A stretch of 64,000 nt of DNA from Flavobacterium sp. N502540 (GTDB taxonomy: Bacteria; Bacteroidota; Bacteroidia; Flavobacteriales; Flavobacteriaceae), in NCBI RefSeq assembly GCF_025947365.1, contig NZ_CP110012.1:992001-1056000 (forward strand), in the 5' to 3' direction. Made by a program: the position numbers and the translations under genes. The notes below the pieces were generated by a model. It was given only the letters and a program-made list of their open reading frames with translations. It was not told the origin of the DNA and searched no databases. This document shows positions 28,995 through 38,934 of the stretch, one piece after another (the first letter of the stretch is position 1; every line of letters begins with the position of its first letter).

Positions 28995-30350
28995 CTAATT
29001 AATCAACCCTTTCACATCATCAAAATTCAACCCTCCGTAATTTCCGGAACTCATTAACAATAAAGCTGAGTTTTCAAGATTTAAATTAAAAAGGTATTCT
29101 TTAAATTCATCAGGATTGGTGTAAATAATTAAGTCTTCACGGTTAAAAGAACTTGCAATCTGCTCATAAGTAACTTCTTCCAATTGTTTAATTTTTACAG
29201 CATCCGGTGAGTAAAACACGACAGCAACATCTGCATATTCAAGAGCTCCTTCATACTCTTTTAGAAAGGCTGCATTCAAACTGCTATAGGTATGCAATTC
29301 CAGACAAGCTATTAAAGTTCTGTTCGGATATTGCTCTTTTACTGCTTTTGTAGTTGCAGCAACTTTACTTGGAGAGTGTGCAAAATCTTTGTACGCTACT
29401 TTTCCCTTTCCTTCAGCAATTTTCTCCAATCGTTTTGAAGCTCCTTTGAAACTGGCAATTGCTTCATAAAAATCGGCTTCGTCAACGCCCATATTTTGGC
29501 AAATCCATTTGGCTCCAGCCAGATTGTTCAGATTATGCGCCCCAAAAACTTCAATTGGCATATCGCCTTCGGGAGTTTCTAATAAAGTTACTCCATCATT
29601 AACGGTGTACTTTGGAGTGGAATAAGCCAATTTACGAATTGGATTCGTAGCGGCTTCAGCAACACGTTTTACTTCCGGATCATTTTCGTTGTACACCAAA
29701 ATACCACCATTAGTAATTTTTCCAATAAAAATTTCGAATTGTTCAACATAGTTCTCATACGTTGGGAACACATTGATATGATCCCAGGCAATTCCCGAAA
29801 TCAAGGCAATATTGGGTTGATACAAATGAAATTTTGGGCGTCTGTCTATTGGTGAGGACAAATATTCATCCCCTTCTAAAACCATGAAATCATTCTCTTC
29901 AGTAAGATGTACCATTGTATCAAAACCCTCCAACTGTGCTCCTACCATGTAATCTACTTCGATATTATGATAATGCATGACATGTAAAATCATCGAAGTT
30001 ATGGTTGTTTTTCCATGAGAACCTCCAATTACCACACGCGTTTTATTTTTAGACTGCTCGTACAAGAATTCCGGATACGAATAAATTTTCAAACCTAATT
30101 CCTGCGCTTTTAGCAACTCCGGATTATCCGCTTTCGCATGCATTCCGAGGATTATAGCATCAATATCTGCAGTAATTTTTTCAGGAAACCAACCCATTTC
30201 AGCCGGTAAGATTCCTTTTTTTTCCAATCTTGATTTTGAAGGTTCAAAAATAGCATCATCACTTCCTGTTACCTGATATCCTTTATTGTACAATGCAAGT
30301 GCTAAATTATGCATGGCGCTTCCGCCTATGGCGATGAAATGTGTTTTCAT
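28995..30350 (-). CDS. mpl: UDP-MurNAc : L-Ala-gamma-D-Glu-meso-DAP ligase
   Basis: Mpl recycles the murein tripeptide by ligating it to UDP-MurNAc in the cytoplasm. The 451 residues have the Mur-ligase layout: N-terminal Rossmann part (HFIAIGGSAMHNLA), ATP loop IGGSHGKTTITSMIL, and a central domain with LEGDEYLSSPIDRRPKF and SGIAWDHINVFPTYENYVEQF. The C-terminal domain has AHSPSKVAATTKAV. The EGDEY and IDRRPKF features separate Mpl from MurC. It is a single-gene unit. Confidence 0.92.
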   Translation of the reverse strand: MKTHFIAIGGSAMHNLALALYNKGYQVTGSDDAIFEPSKSRLEKKGILPAEMGWFPEKITADIDAIILGMHAKADNPELLKAQELGLKIYSYPEFLYEQSKNKTRVVIGGSHGKTTITSMILHVMHYHNIEVDYMVGAQLEGFDTMVHLTEENDFMVLEGDEYLSSPIDRRPKFHLYQPNIALISGIAWDHINVFPTYENYVEQFEIFIGKITNGGILVYNENDPEVKRVAEAATNPIRKLAYSTPKYTVNDGVTLLETPEGDMPIEVFGAHNLNNLAGAKWICQNMGVDEADFYEAIASFKGASKRLEKIAEGKGKVAYKDFAHSPSKVAATTKAVKEQYPNRTLIACLELHTYSSLNAAFLKEYEGALEYADVAVVFYSPDAVKIKQLEEVTYEQIASSFNREDLIIYTNPDEFKEYLFNLNLENSALLLMSSGNYGGLNFDDVKGLIN

Positions 30351-30576
30351 TGAATACGTTAAATCGTTTGTTTGTTGAACTGTTTATTCGATAAAACGAA
30401 AATAGAATTCAACAATTAAATCGGTTAATTATTTTTCAAAAATAAGGAATTATAAAATGTCCTTTTTGCTTTTAGTACTAAATTAATAGTTTGCAGGGAT
30501 AATATTTTTTAATCGTTTCCAACCTTTAGTAAAAGTTTGATTTCTAAAACGGAATAAATCGGATCCTGTTAAAAAC

Positions 30577-30617
30577 AACAAACCCGACAGATTTTAAAAA
30601 ACTGTCGGGTGTTTGTT
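30577..30617 (-). terminator. Terminator after the S46 peptidase gene
   Basis: The long inverted repeat AACAAACCCGACAG / CTGTCGGGTGTTTGTT has a short AT loop and lies 19 bases beyond the stop codon. Confidence 0.75.
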
Positions 30618-30635
30618 CAATACCAAAAATCAGAA

Positions 30636-32780
30636 TTATTTAATAATCGTCATTTCGTCAATAATATTTTTAGCTCCGGCGTATTTGTCGATAATCCAAA
30701 GTACGTAACGAATATCTACGTTAATGGTTCTTTGTAATTTAGAATCGAAAATAACATCTCCTGCCATCGCTTCGATGTTTCCGTCAAAAGCAACTCCAAT
30801 TAATTCTCCTTTTCCGTTTAATACCGGAGAACCTGAATTTCCGCCAGTAATATCGTTATCTGTCAAGAAGTTTACCGGCATATAACCTGCTTTATCAGCA
30901 TACTGTCCAAAATCTTTTGCTTTGTTTAACTCTAATAAACGTTTTGGCAAATCAAATTCCTGATCACCTGCTTTATACTTTTTCACCATACTTTCCATGG
31001 TTGTATAATTATTGATTTTAACATCGTTACGCGGATCAGCAGGCAAAGCTCTTACTTTTCCGTAAGTTAGTCTCAATGTTGAGTTAGCGTCAGGATATTG
31101 AATAGCATTCAATTTAGATTCTCTTAAACCTTCTACTAATTTACGGTAAGCACTTGCAAAACCATCATCAGCTTTCAATTGATCGTCTGTTTTAGAACGG
31201 TATTTTGTCATTAAATCGTTAGAGATAATATACAACGGATCGTGTACAATTGCTAATGGTTTAGGATTAGCCATAAATGCTAATACTTTGTCTTTAGAAG
31301 TAAAATAACTAATTTCAGTTGCTTTCGCTACATCAGCAGTAAAGTCACCATTGTTCTCTGATTTCATTTTAGCAATTTGCGTCGCTAAACCATATTCAGC
31401 AGCTTTAGAAGCGTATAAATTCAATTGTGCAGTTAAGACATCTTTTTCAAGAGGTGCATAAAACTCACCGTAGATGTTTTCGATCATCGCGTTGATCTTA
31501 GGCAACATTTCTGCTTTCTTAGCATCAGTTTCGTTATAATAAGCGATCAATGCGTTTCCTAGGTTAGCAGGTCCGGTTGCGTAAGCTGACGTACGTAAAA
31601 GCTGTGTCAGGTAATTGTCGTGAGTTGATTTTACATTTGTAGATCTGTAATAATCATTAATCGTTGGAATTACATTCTCATACTTTTCTTTATTAGCCGG
31701 TTTAGTAGCCCAATCGTAAAATTTATCTTCTTGTGCCGCTTTAACCTCTGCTGTTCCAGCTTTTGTTAAAGCATCAATCATCCCCTGACGGTTTTTCCAG
31801 TAGTTTGCTGTAGAAGCATATTTAGACGCGTATTGCAAACGAACTGTTGCATCTTTATCCATATACTTTTTCATTTGATCCATTCCGGTTTTAGCACCTT
31901 CAACCCATGCAGGATAAGCAAACTTAACGTTTTGCTCAATTCCTCCAGCCGGCATCCAACGGTTTGTTCTTCCCGGATATCCTAAGATCATAGCGAAATC
32001 ATTCTCTTTAACTCCTTTAATACTTACCGGTAAGTAGTGTTTTGGTTTCAAAGGCACATTGTCTTTAGAATATGCTGCCGGATTTCCGTCTTTATCTGCA
32101 TACACTCTGAACATAGAGAAATCTCCTGTTTGACGAGGCCACTCCCAATTGTCCGTGTCTCCACCAAATTTACCAACACTTTCAGGAGGTGTTCCTACTA
32201 AACGTACGTCTGTGTAATCCTGGTAAACGAAATAGTAATATTCATTTCCCTGAAAAAAAGGACGAACTGAAACGGTGTATTTTCCACCTTCATTGTTTTC
32301 TTTTTCAATCAAAGCAATTTCTTGCTGAATCGCTTTACTTCTTTCAGTTTCTGTCATTTTATCATTTACTTTTGACAAAATTCTTTTAGAAACATCATCC
32401 ATACGCACGAAGAAACGCACATACAATGATTTCGGTTTCATTTCGGCACTTCTTTGTTTTGCCCAAAAACCGTCTTTTAAGTAGTTTTGCTCTGCCGAAG
32501 ATAGTTCTGCAATTGCGTCATAACCACAATGGTGATTGGTTAAAACCAATCCTTCTTTAGAAACAATTTCTGCTGTACAGCCTCCGTTAAATTGTACAAT
32601 AGCGTCTTTTAAACTATGATGGTTGATACTGTAAATTTCTTCGGCTGTCAATTGCAAGCCCATTTTTTCCATATCTCTATGGTTCAATCTTTCGATAAAC
32701 ATCAAAAACCACATCCCCTCATCAGCTCTTACAGGAAAAGCCATCAGACACATGGTCAAGAATAAAACTATTTTTTTCAT
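30636..32780 (-). CDS. S46-family dipeptidyl-peptidase, DPP7-like
   Basis: A 714-residue exported peptidase that removes dipeptides from peptide N-termini in the periplasm. A signal peptide (about 1-19, ending VRAD) is followed by a chymotrypsin-like half with the His motif TNHHCGYDA (H84). The Asp region is DTDNWEWPRQTGDFSMF, the helical insert is family-typical, and Ser649 lies in GGNSGSPVLNG. At 18 residues after Ser (position 667) there is Gly. In this family Gly here goes with DPP7 specificity for hydrophobic P1, while Arg gives DPP11 specificity for acidic residues. Family length is about 700-720. Confidence 0.92.
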   Translation of the reverse strand: MKKIVLFLTMCLMAFPVRADEGMWFLMFIERLNHRDMEKMGLQLTAEEIYSINHHSLKDAIVQFNGGCTAEIVSKEGLVLTNHHCGYDAIAELSSAEQNYLKDGFWAKQRSAEMKPKSLYVRFFVRMDDVSKRILSKVNDKMTETERSKAIQQEIALIEKENNEGGKYTVSVRPFFQGNEYYYFVYQDYTDVRLVGTPPESVGKFGGDTDNWEWPRQTGDFSMFRVYADKDGNPAAYSKDNVPLKPKHYLPVSIKGVKENDFAMILGYPGRTNRWMPAGGIEQNVKFAYPAWVEGAKTGMDQMKKYMDKDATVRLQYASKYASTANYWKNRQGMIDALTKAGTAEVKAAQEDKFYDWATKPANKEKYENVIPTINDYYRSTNVKSTHDNYLTQLLRTSAYATGPANLGNALIAYYNETDAKKAEMLPKINAMIENIYGEFYAPLEKDVLTAQLNLYASKAAEYGLATQIAKMKSENNGDFTADVAKATEISYFTSKDKVLAFMANPKPLAIVHDPLYIISNDLMTKYRSKTDDQLKADDGFASAYRKLVEGLRESKLNAIQYPDANSTLRLTYGKVRALPADPRNDVKINNYTTMESMVKKYKAGDQEFDLPKRLLELNKAKDFGQYADKAGYMPVNFLTDNDITGGNSGSPVLNGKGELIGVAFDGNIEAMAGDVIFDSKLQRTINVDIRYVLWIIDKYAGAKNIIDEMTIIK

Positions 32781-32961
32781 GTTATTTTGTTTAAGTGATG
32801 CGAATATAATTCATTTTCATAATTATACTACCGCAATTCCTGCCGAAATTAGATATCTCAGTGCTTTTTTAGCATTTCATTACGAATTTAACACCAATGA
32901 TGTATTTAATTTGGTCTAAGAAAATCTGCTATTTTCATGTTATATGGATATTGCACAAAAC

Positions 32962-32995
32962 AAAAAAGGCGCTCTGTTTCCAGAACACCCTTTTT
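32962..32995 (-). terminator. Terminator after obgE
   Basis: On the minus strand AAAAAGGGTGTTCTG, a GAAA loop and CAGAGCGCCTTTTTTG form a hairpin (with G-T pairs) and a T run, 15 bases beyond the obgE stop. Confidence 0.75.
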
Positions 32996-33010
32996 ACAAA
33001 TTGTATTTTT

Positions 33011-34012
33011 TTAGTCGTTAAGCATTTTCCAAAGCTTATCTTTTAAATCCGTTATCCCTTGCTGGGCAACTGACGAGATAAACATATATGGAATGTCTTT
33101 GAAAGCGACATCTAATTCCGTTTTCAATTCGGCTTTCAATTCGTCGTCCAGCATATCACATTTTGAGATTACCAAAAGACGCTCTTTGTCTAACATTTCA
33201 GGATTGTACTTGGTTAATTCATTGACCAAAATATCGTATTCTGCCTTAATATCCGGTGTATCAACCGGCACTAGAAACAATAATGTTGAATTACGTTCGA
33301 TATGACGCAGGAAATAATGACCTAAACCTTTCCCTTCTGCAGCTCCTTCAATAATTCCGGGAATATCTGCAATTACAAAAGATTGATAATCTCTGTAAGC
33401 TACAATTCCTAAGTTTGGCTTTAAAGTTGTAAAAGGATAATCGGCAATTTTTGGTTTTGCAGAAGTTAAAACAGACAATAGGGTTGATTTTCCGGCATTT
33501 GGAAATCCTACTAAACCAACATCGGCTAATACTTTAAGCTCTAAAATCACATCCATTTCTACTCCCGGTAAACCCGGCTGAGCATAACGTGGTGTTTGAT
33601 TGGTTGAACTTCTAAAGTGCCAGTTTCCTAAACCTCCTTTTCCTCCTTTTGAAAGGATTCTTTTTTCACCATCTTCGGTAATTTCGAATAAAGTTTCTCC
33701 TGTTTCTTTATCTTTTACAACAGTCCCTAAAGGTACTTCGATAAATTTATCTTCTCCGTCAGCACCTGTACTACGGTCTCCTCCACCGTCTCCACCATGA
33801 CCGGCTTTAATATGTCGTGCAAATTTTAGATGAAATAATGTCCAAAGTCCTTTATTTCCTACCAAATACACGTGTCCTCCACGACCACCATCACCTCCGT
33901 CAGGGCCTCCTTTTTCAATAAATTTCTCTCTATGTAAATGCGTAGATCCTTTCCCTCCTTTACCGGAAGAAACATAAATCTTAACATAATCTACAAAATT
34001 TCCTTCTGTCAT
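33011..34012 (-). CDS. obgE: GTPase Obg/CgtA
   Basis: Obg is an essential ribosome-associated GTPase of late 50S assembly and stress signalling. The 333 residues show the Gly-rich Obg fold (about 1-160, [29 protein letters not shown]). The GTPase domain has G1 GFPNAGKS (169-176), G3 DIPGIIEGA and G4 SKCD (usually NKxD). The acidic C-terminal domain found in some Obg proteins is absent. Confidence 0.95.
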   Translation of the reverse strand: MTEGNFVDYVKIYVSSGKGGKGSTHLHREKFIEKGGPDGGDGGRGGHVYLVGNKGLWTLFHLKFARHIKAGHGGDGGGDRSTGADGEDKFIEVPLGTVVKDKETGETLFEITEDGEKRILSKGGKGGLGNWHFRSSTNQTPRYAQPGLPGVEMDVILELKVLADVGLVGFPNAGKSTLLSVLTSAKPKIADYPFTTLKPNLGIVAYRDYQSFVIADIPGIIEGAAEGKGLGHYFLRHIERNSTLLFLVPVDTPDIKAEYDILVNELTKYNPEMLDKERLLVISKCDMLDDELKAELKTELDVAFKDIPYMFISSVAQQGITDLKDKLWKMLND

Positions 34013-34032
34013 TTTTACTTGTTTATGTGTAG

Positions 34033-34098
34033 TTTCAGGTTTCAGGTTTCAAATTTCAGGTTATACGTTGTGCAACCTGAAACTTGAAATCTGAAACT
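34033..34098. repeat. Inverted array of TTTCAGGTTTC-type repeats
   Basis: Three copies of TTTCAGGTTTC or TTTCAAATTTCAGG run up to 34062 and are answered by AACCTGAAACTTGAAATC on the other side, giving a potential hairpin. The same CTGAAACCTGAAAC-type words appear at 38855-38880 and 39186-39215. Confidence 0.6.
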
Positions 34099-34113
34099 TA
34101 AAACAAATTCTTT

Positions 34114-35388
34114 CTACTCTTTAAGCGCTTTTACTAACACTTTATCAATCTTTACACCATCCATATCGATTACTTCCAATACAAATTTTTGCCAGATTAA
34201 TTTCTCACCTTCTTTTGGAATATGCGAAAGCTCTGTCATAATCATTCCGCTTACCGTGTTTACTTCATAATCGTTTGTCAATTCGTCTAACTCAAAATAA
34301 GTTAAAAAATCGTGTAACGAATAATGTCCGTCAACGAGCCACGAACCGTCTTCTCTTTCAATTAACTGAAATTCATCTTTATAAAAATCAGATGCATCTC
34401 CTACTAAAGCTTCCAGAATGTCATTTAGGGTAATAATTCCCTGAAAAACACCATATTCATCAGAAACTAAAGCATAATGAATCCCTGTTTTTTTGAAATT
34501 CTCCAGTGCCTTGTATGCCGTTGTCTGCTCCATTAGGTAAGGCGCATCAATCATGATTCCCGCCAAATCAAAATGTTCACTTTCGATGTTTGCAAAGATA
34601 TTCTTTAGGGTTACAACTCCCACAATATCATCATAATTGTCTCTGTACACCGGATAAACAGTATGCAAATCCTGTAAAACCAATTCCTTAATCTTCGTTT
34701 TATCGGCATTGAAAGGCAGCATATCAACTGACTTACGGTGTGTCATCAACGAATTTACTTTTCGATCTCCAATGTGAAAAACACGTTCTACAATATCTTG
34801 CTCGATTTCCTGAACTTCTCCACCCTCAGTTCCTTCTTTGATAATTGCTTTAATTTCTTCTTCTGTTACCTTACCGTCGGCAGTTGGTTTAATCTGAAAT
34901 ACATTCAATAAAAAATCTGTCGAAGAAGTAAGCAGCCAGATAAAGGGCGCTGTAATTATCGAGATGGTTTTCATAGGCAACGCTACCATTTTGGCAATCG
35001 ACTCCGGATAATTTAAACCAATTCGCTTTGGCAATAATTCTCCTAAAACCAAGGAGAAAAATGTCAAAACCACGACCACAATCCCCACTGCAACAGAATG
35101 TGCATAGGGTTTTAAAAATGTAAATCCGCTAACAAAAACTTCAACATCTATTGTTATCTTATCACCGCTGTAAATACCGGTCAAAATACCGATTAAAGTG
35201 ATTCCGATTTGCACGGTGGATAAAAACTTGTTTGGAGAATTGGCCAGATCAAGTGCTATTTTAGCACTATTGTTTCCTTTTTTTGCGGCAGTTTCAAGTC
35301 TGTTTTTCCGGGCCGAAATCAATGCAATTTCTGACATGGAAAAAACACCATTCAATAGTATTAAAAAAAATATTATTAGTATTTCCAA
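34114..35388 (-). CDS. Hemolysin/CorC-family CNNM-CBS membrane protein
   Basis: A 424-residue protein. An N-terminal DUF21/CNNM transmembrane domain (about 1-190, LNGVFSMSEIALISARKNRLE) is followed by two CBS domains (about 205-340, VERVFHIGDRKVNSLMTHRK and ALVSDEYGVFQGIITLNDILEALVG). A C-terminal CorC_HlyC domain (about 345-420) completes it. Members are implicated in divalent-cation efflux; hemolytic activity is not implied. The start is a TTG (35386-35388); the encoded N-terminus MEILIIFFLILLNG matches the family pattern better than the next ATG. Confidence 0.85.
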   Translation of the reverse strand: MEILIIFFLILLNGVFSMSEIALISARKNRLETAAKKGNNSAKIALDLANSPNKFLSTVQIGITLIGILTGIYSGDKITIDVEVFVSGFTFLKPYAHSVAVGIVVVVLTFFSLVLGELLPKRIGLNYPESIAKMVALPMKTISIITAPFIWLLTSSTDFLLNVFQIKPTADGKVTEEEIKAIIKEGTEGGEVQEIEQDIVERVFHIGDRKVNSLMTHRKSVDMLPFNADKTKIKELVLQDLHTVYPVYRDNYDDIVGVVTLKNIFANIESEHFDLAGIMIDAPYLMEQTTAYKALENFKKTGIHYALVSDEYGVFQGIITLNDILEALVGDASDFYKDEFQLIEREDGSWLVDGHYSLHDFLTYFELDELTNDYEVNTVSGMIMTELSHIPKEGEKLIWQKFVLEVIDMDGVKIDKVLVKALKE

Positions 35389-35557
35389 TTTTTGGTTTAT
35401 TCGTTATAAAATTGTCTTCATCAAGATAATTCTGTTATCTTAAAACTTCGTCTTCTTATCATTCAAAAGAATCCTGTCTTAAAAAACTAATTTTTCTTCC
35501 CAGAAAACAGCAACCCAAAGATGCTTGTTTTATGACAAGAAAAATAGTTCTTAAAAG

Positions 35558-35575
35558 TCCCGATCGCAGTCGGGA
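35558..35575. repeat. Short palindromic intergenic element
   Basis: TCCCGA-TCGCAG-TCGGGA is followed by TGAAACGACAGCCGAAAAAAGC. Elements of the form CCCGAT...ATCGGGATGAAACGA are, as far as I recall, frequent in Flavobacterium intergenic DNA. It lies between the CBS protein start and the adk stop and may act as a weak terminator for one strand. Confidence 0.5.
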
Positions 35576-35599
35576 TGAAACGACAGCCGAAAAAAGCTT

Positions 35600-36172
35600 C
35601 TACAAATTATCTATAACTGACGTTAATCGCTCTGTAATTTCTTCAATCGTTCCGATACCGTTTACGGCATGAAACTTATTTTGTTCTTTATAATATCCAA
35701 TTAGCGGAGCTGTTTTTTCATTGTACTCCTGGTATCTTACTCTAATTTTCTCTTCATCCTGATCGTCAGCTCTTCCGCTGGTTTTTCCTCTTTCCAACAA
35801 ACGAGCCACTAGAATTTCATCATCTGCTTCTAATGCAATAGTCGCCGTTACACTTGATCCAATCGTTGGTAAAAATTGATCTAAAGCTTCTGCCTGATCT
35901 AAAGTTCTAGGATAACCGTCGAACAAAAACCCTGCTGTATCTGGATGTTTTTTTACCTCATCAATTAACATTGCGGTAGTTACTTCACACGGAACTAACT
36001 CTCCGTTATCCATAAAAACTCTGGCTTGTTTTCCTAAATCTGTATCATTTTTTAAGTTAAAACGAAAAATATCTCCTGTTGAAAGATGTGTTAATTTGTA
36101 CTTTTCTTTTAAAAATTCTGCCTGAGTTCCTTTACCTGCCCCTGGCTTTCCAAATAAAACAATGTTAATCAT
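35600..36172 (-). CDS. adk: Adenylate kinase
   Basis: Converts ATP + AMP to 2 ADP in the cytosol. The 190-residue length fits the short form with a reduced LID. The P-loop is GKPGAGKGTQAEFL (8-21), the AMP-binding region is STGDIFRFNLKNDTDLG, then FDGYPRTLDQAEAL, and the short LID ERGKTSGRADDQDEEKIRVRY. No zinc Cys are present. It follows hpt by 72 bases and is probably co-transcribed with it. Confidence 0.96.
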   Translation of the reverse strand: MINIVLFGKPGAGKGTQAEFLKEKYKLTHLSTGDIFRFNLKNDTDLGKQARVFMDNGELVPCEVTTAMLIDEVKKHPDTAGFLFDGYPRTLDQAEALDQFLPTIGSSVTATIALEADDEILVARLLERGKTSGRADDQDEEKIRVRYQEYNEKTAPLIGYYKEQNKFHAVNGIGTIEEITERLTSVIDNL

Positions 36173-36244
36173 AATATGAGTAAGTGTTGTGACTTCTATT
36201 TTATAAGAAGTTTTAAATGAATATATAGTTGTGTGTGTTTAAAT

Positions 36245-36775
36245 TTATTCTGCCAATTTATAAACTTCGGGGAAGTTTCTTCCCAAACCATCATAGTCCA
36301 GTCCGTAACCTACAATAAATTTATTCGGAATTCTAATTCCGATATAATCTATTTTGATGTCTTTTTTATAAGCTTCCGGTTTAAAAAACAAAGTAGCAAT
36401 TTTAAAATGCTTTACATTTTGCGCTTTAAACAGTTGTTTCAATTCTTCAATTGTATTTCCTGTATCAATAATGTCTTCAATAAGAATAACCGTTCTTCCT
36501 GATAAATCCTGATTGATCCCTATTAATTCTTTTACCGTATTGGTACTTTCAATTCCTTTATACGAAGCCATTTTGATAAAGGAAACCTCACAAAGGCCTT
36601 TATATTTCTTCAAAAAATCGGCAACCACCATAAAAGCCCCATTTAAAACACCAATAAAAATTGGGGTATCATCTCCAAAATCATCTTCTACCTGTGTTAC
36701 TATTTTAGTTAAAGCGAAATCAATTTCTTTGGCCGAAATAAACGGAACAAATTGTTTATCGTGAAGTTGTATCAT
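36245..36775 (-). CDS. hpt: Hypoxanthine phosphoribosyltransferase
   Basis: Purine-salvage enzyme making IMP/GMP from hypoxanthine/guanine and PRPP. The start is set at 36775 (MIQLHDKQFVPF, 176 residues); the frame stays open nine codons further to 36802, but that extension would overlap a promoter element at 36800. The PRPP loop is VILIEDIIDTGNTI, and DFLKKYKGLCEVSFIKMASY and YIGIRIPNKFIVGYGLDYD are family-typical. It is likely the first gene of hpt-adk. Confidence 0.93.
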   Translation of the reverse strand: MIQLHDKQFVPFISAKEIDFALTKIVTQVEDDFGDDTPIFIGVLNGAFMVVADFLKKYKGLCEVSFIKMASYKGIESTNTVKELIGINQDLSGRTVILIEDIIDTGNTIEELKQLFKAQNVKHFKIATLFFKPEAYKKDIKIDYIGIRIPNKFIVGYGLDYDGLGRNFPEVYKLAE

Positions 36776-36799
36776 TATTTTTACATTTAAAATAATGGG

Positions 36800-36807
36800 C
36801 AAAGATA
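36800..36807 (-). promoter_or_regulatory. Probable -7 element of hpt
   Basis: Reads TATCTTTG on the minus strand, matching TAnnTTTG, 24 bases before the chosen hpt start. A well-spaced TTG was not found, so support is partial. Confidence 0.4.
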
Positions 36808-36988
36808 CAGAATTACAACTAAACTGCAGGTATCAAAATATAGTGCATATCTATTTTTTTAAGAATGTTAAATATCGCTTACTATTTAGAAATCTTTTCT
36901 TAAAAACAGGTCTGATTTTATTAAATCAGCAGATTTTAAAACCATAACGTTAAATTACTTATTTTAGACCTGTCCTAAACTCATCAAA

Positions 36989-37543
36989 ATGCCTTCTGAA
37001 TTACAAACGAAATTAGATTATGTAAAAGCTTATCGGGAAAACCGTCTTAATGTTGCAAATGAGGTTCTCGAAAATCCATCCTTATTTGAAGAACTTGTAT
37101 CGATTTGTTTTTCCCCATCAGACAAAAACAATCACAAAGCCTGCTGGATTATGGAATTTGTTTCATACGAAGAATTGATCTGGCTGCAACCGTATCTTGA
37201 TTTTTTCTGTTCGAATTTGAAGGTTTTAAAAGACGAAAGTGCCATCCGTCCTATCGCAAAAGTTGTTCAGCTATTGATAAAAGCCCACTATAAAAAAAAT
37301 GAAAACGGCATTTCACTTTCCGAAACTAATCTGCAGGATTGTATCGAAGCATCATTTGACTGGCTTATCAATGATGTAAAAGTAGCGACCAAGGCCTATT
37401 CAATCAGAACTTTATATCTATTAGGCAATCATTATGACTGGATACACCCTGAACTGCAAGTTATTCTGAATAAGGATTATGGCGATCATTCTGCTGCTTA
37501 CAAAGCCGTTGCCAAAGAAGTTTTGAAGAAAATAGAAAAATAG
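36989..37543 (+). CDS. Conserved helical protein of unknown function
   Basis: A 184-residue cytosolic protein with no signal peptide. The sequence looks all-helical with HEAT-like character (LQTKLDYVKAYRENRLNVANEVLENP, KATKAYSIRTLYLLGNHYDW). I recall that homologues are sometimes labelled adenylosuccinate lyase in databases, but I see no lyase signature (such as SSxMPxKxNP) and the length is far too short, so that label is rejected. It lies between the purine genes hpt and purK. Confidence 0.7.
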   Translation: MPSELQTKLDYVKAYRENRLNVANEVLENPSLFEELVSICFSPSDKNNHKACWIMEFVSYEELIWLQPYLDFFCSNLKVLKDESAIRPIAKVVQLLIKAHYKKNENGISLSETNLQDCIEASFDWLINDVKVATKAYSIRTLYLLGNHYDWIHPELQVILNKDYGDHSAAYKAVAKEVLKKIEK

Positions 37544-37551
37544 TCTTTTTG

Positions 37552-37625
37552 CCACGAATTCACGAATTATATTTCCAAGTCAAAAAAGTAAAAATTTATG
37601 CATTCGTAGCAAAAAAAATAGTGCA
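37552..37625. repeat. CACGAATTCACGAATT-type intergenic repeat
   Basis: The words GCCACGAATTCACGAATT and GCATTCGTAGCAAAAAA are characteristic, in my experience, of a short repeat family scattered through Flavobacterium spacers. Only this copy is seen in the window. The purK promoter follows directly. Confidence 0.45.
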
Positions 37626-37635
37626 AAACGATTTT

Positions 37636-37666
37636 TTGGCTAAAAAAAGATTAAAAAGTATCTTTG
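37636..37666 (+). promoter_or_regulatory. Promoter of purK
   Basis: TTG (37636-37638), 20 bases, then TATCTTTG (37659-37666): an excellent match to the Bacteroidota consensus. Transcription would start near 37673, ten bases before the purK ATG. Confidence 0.7.
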
Positions 37667-37682
37667 CAAAAACACAACTACA

Positions 37683-38831
37683 ATGAATTATTTTTCTTCT
37701 GATTTTAAATTAGGAATATTAGGCGGCGGACAATTAGGTAAAATGCTTTTGTTTGACACCCGAAAATTTGACATCCAAACTTATGTTCTTGACCCAAGCG
37801 ACGAAGCTCCAAGTAAATTTGCCTGTAATAAATTCTTTCAGGGGGATTTAATGGATTATGAAACGGTTTATAATTTTGGAAAACAAGTAGATGTTCTGAC
37901 TTTTGAAATCGAACTGGTTAACTTGGAGGCCCTAACACAATTAGAGAATGAAGGCTTGAAAATCTATCCTTCGCCTAAAACCTTAAAAGGAATTCAAAAC
38001 AAAGGAATTCAAAAACAATTTTACGCAGATCATCATATCCCAACAGCGCCATTTGAGCGATTTGAAAATTTGGAGGGTCTAAAAGCTAAAATTCAAGATA
38101 TAAAATTACCATTTGTCTGGAAATGCACTGAGTTTGGTTACGACGGAAACGGCGTGAAAGTGATTCGTCAGGTTTCGGATCTGGACAGTTTACCAAATGT
38201 AGAATGTATTGCAGAAACCATGATTCCGTTTAAAAACGAATTGGCGGTTATTGTCTGCAGAAATCCATCAGGAGAAATAAAAACGTATCCGGTTGTTGAA
38301 ATGGAATTTCATCCGGAAGCCAACCAGGTAGAATATGTAATCTGTCCTGCCAGAATTGATGACAAAGTAGCCGAAAAAGCGAGAGCGATTGCCTTAAATG
38401 TTTCGGAAAAATTTAATCATGTTGGTCTTTTAGCTGTTGAAATGTTTCAGACTAATGACGATGATATTTTAGTAAATGAAGTAGCACCTCGTCCGCACAA
38501 TTCAGGACACTACTCGATTGAAGCCAGTTATACTTCGCAATTCGAGAATCATTTGCGTGCGATTTTGAATCTTCCTTTGGGAAATACCGACAGTAAAGTT
38601 GCCGGGATTATGGTTAATTTAGTAGGTGCCGAAGGTTTTTCGGGAGATGTTGTTTATGAAAATATCGAAACCATTTTGGGATGGAACGGTGTTACCCCTC
38701 ATATTTACGGTAAAAAACAAACACGTCCTTTCCGAAAAATGGGGCATGTTACCATCGTAAATGAAGACATGTCTGAGGCAAGAAGAATTGCCGAAAACGT
38801 TAAGAATACCATTAGAGTGATTAGTAATTAG
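37683..38831 (+). CDS. purK: N5-carboxyaminoimidazole ribonucleotide synthase
   Basis: PurK carboxylates AIR with ATP and bicarbonate in de novo purine synthesis; PurE then rearranges the product. The 382-residue ATP-grasp protein starts with LGILGGGQLGKMLLFDTRKF (nucleotide-binding part). It has the ATP-grasp segment LPFVWKCTEFGYDGNGVKVI and the catalytic ILVNEVAPRPHNSGHYSIEA. It lies upstream of purE with one small membrane gene between, and has its own promoter. Confidence 0.95.
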   Translation: MNYFSSDFKLGILGGGQLGKMLLFDTRKFDIQTYVLDPSDEAPSKFACNKFFQGDLMDYETVYNFGKQVDVLTFEIELVNLEALTQLENEGLKIYPSPKTLKGIQNKGIQKQFYADHHIPTAPFERFENLEGLKAKIQDIKLPFVWKCTEFGYDGNGVKVIRQVSDLDSLPNVECIAETMIPFKNELAVIVCRNPSGEIKTYPVVEMEFHPEANQVEYVICPARIDDKVAEKARAIALNVSEKFNHVGLLAVEMFQTNDDDILVNEVAPRPHNSGHYSIEASYTSQFENHLRAILNLPLGNTDSKVAGIMVNLVGAEGFSGDVVYENIETILGWNGVTPHIYGKKQTRPFRKMGHVTIVNEDMSEARRIAENVKNTIRVISN

Positions 38832-38834
38832 TCG

Positions 38835-38904
38835 CAGTTTTCGGTCACAGTCAACAGTCTGAAACCTGAAACAGAACAAGTAGTTTTCAGTCACAGTCAA
38901 CAGT
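38835..38904. repeat. Direct repeat of TTTTCGGTCACAGTCAACAGT
   Basis: The block AGTTTTCGGTCACAGTCAAC at about 38836 is repeated as AGTTTTCAGTCACAGTCAAC at about 38882. Between them are CTGAAACCTGAAAC words. It is non-coding, simple-sequence-derived spacer DNA. Confidence 0.6.
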
Positions 38905-38934
38905 TTACAAAAACTTGAATCAAAAATATTACAA

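Noticed and set aside
36989..37543. Adenylosuccinate lyase label for the 184-residue protein
   Set aside because: It is too short and lacks the lyase signature; the purine neighbours alone do not support the label.
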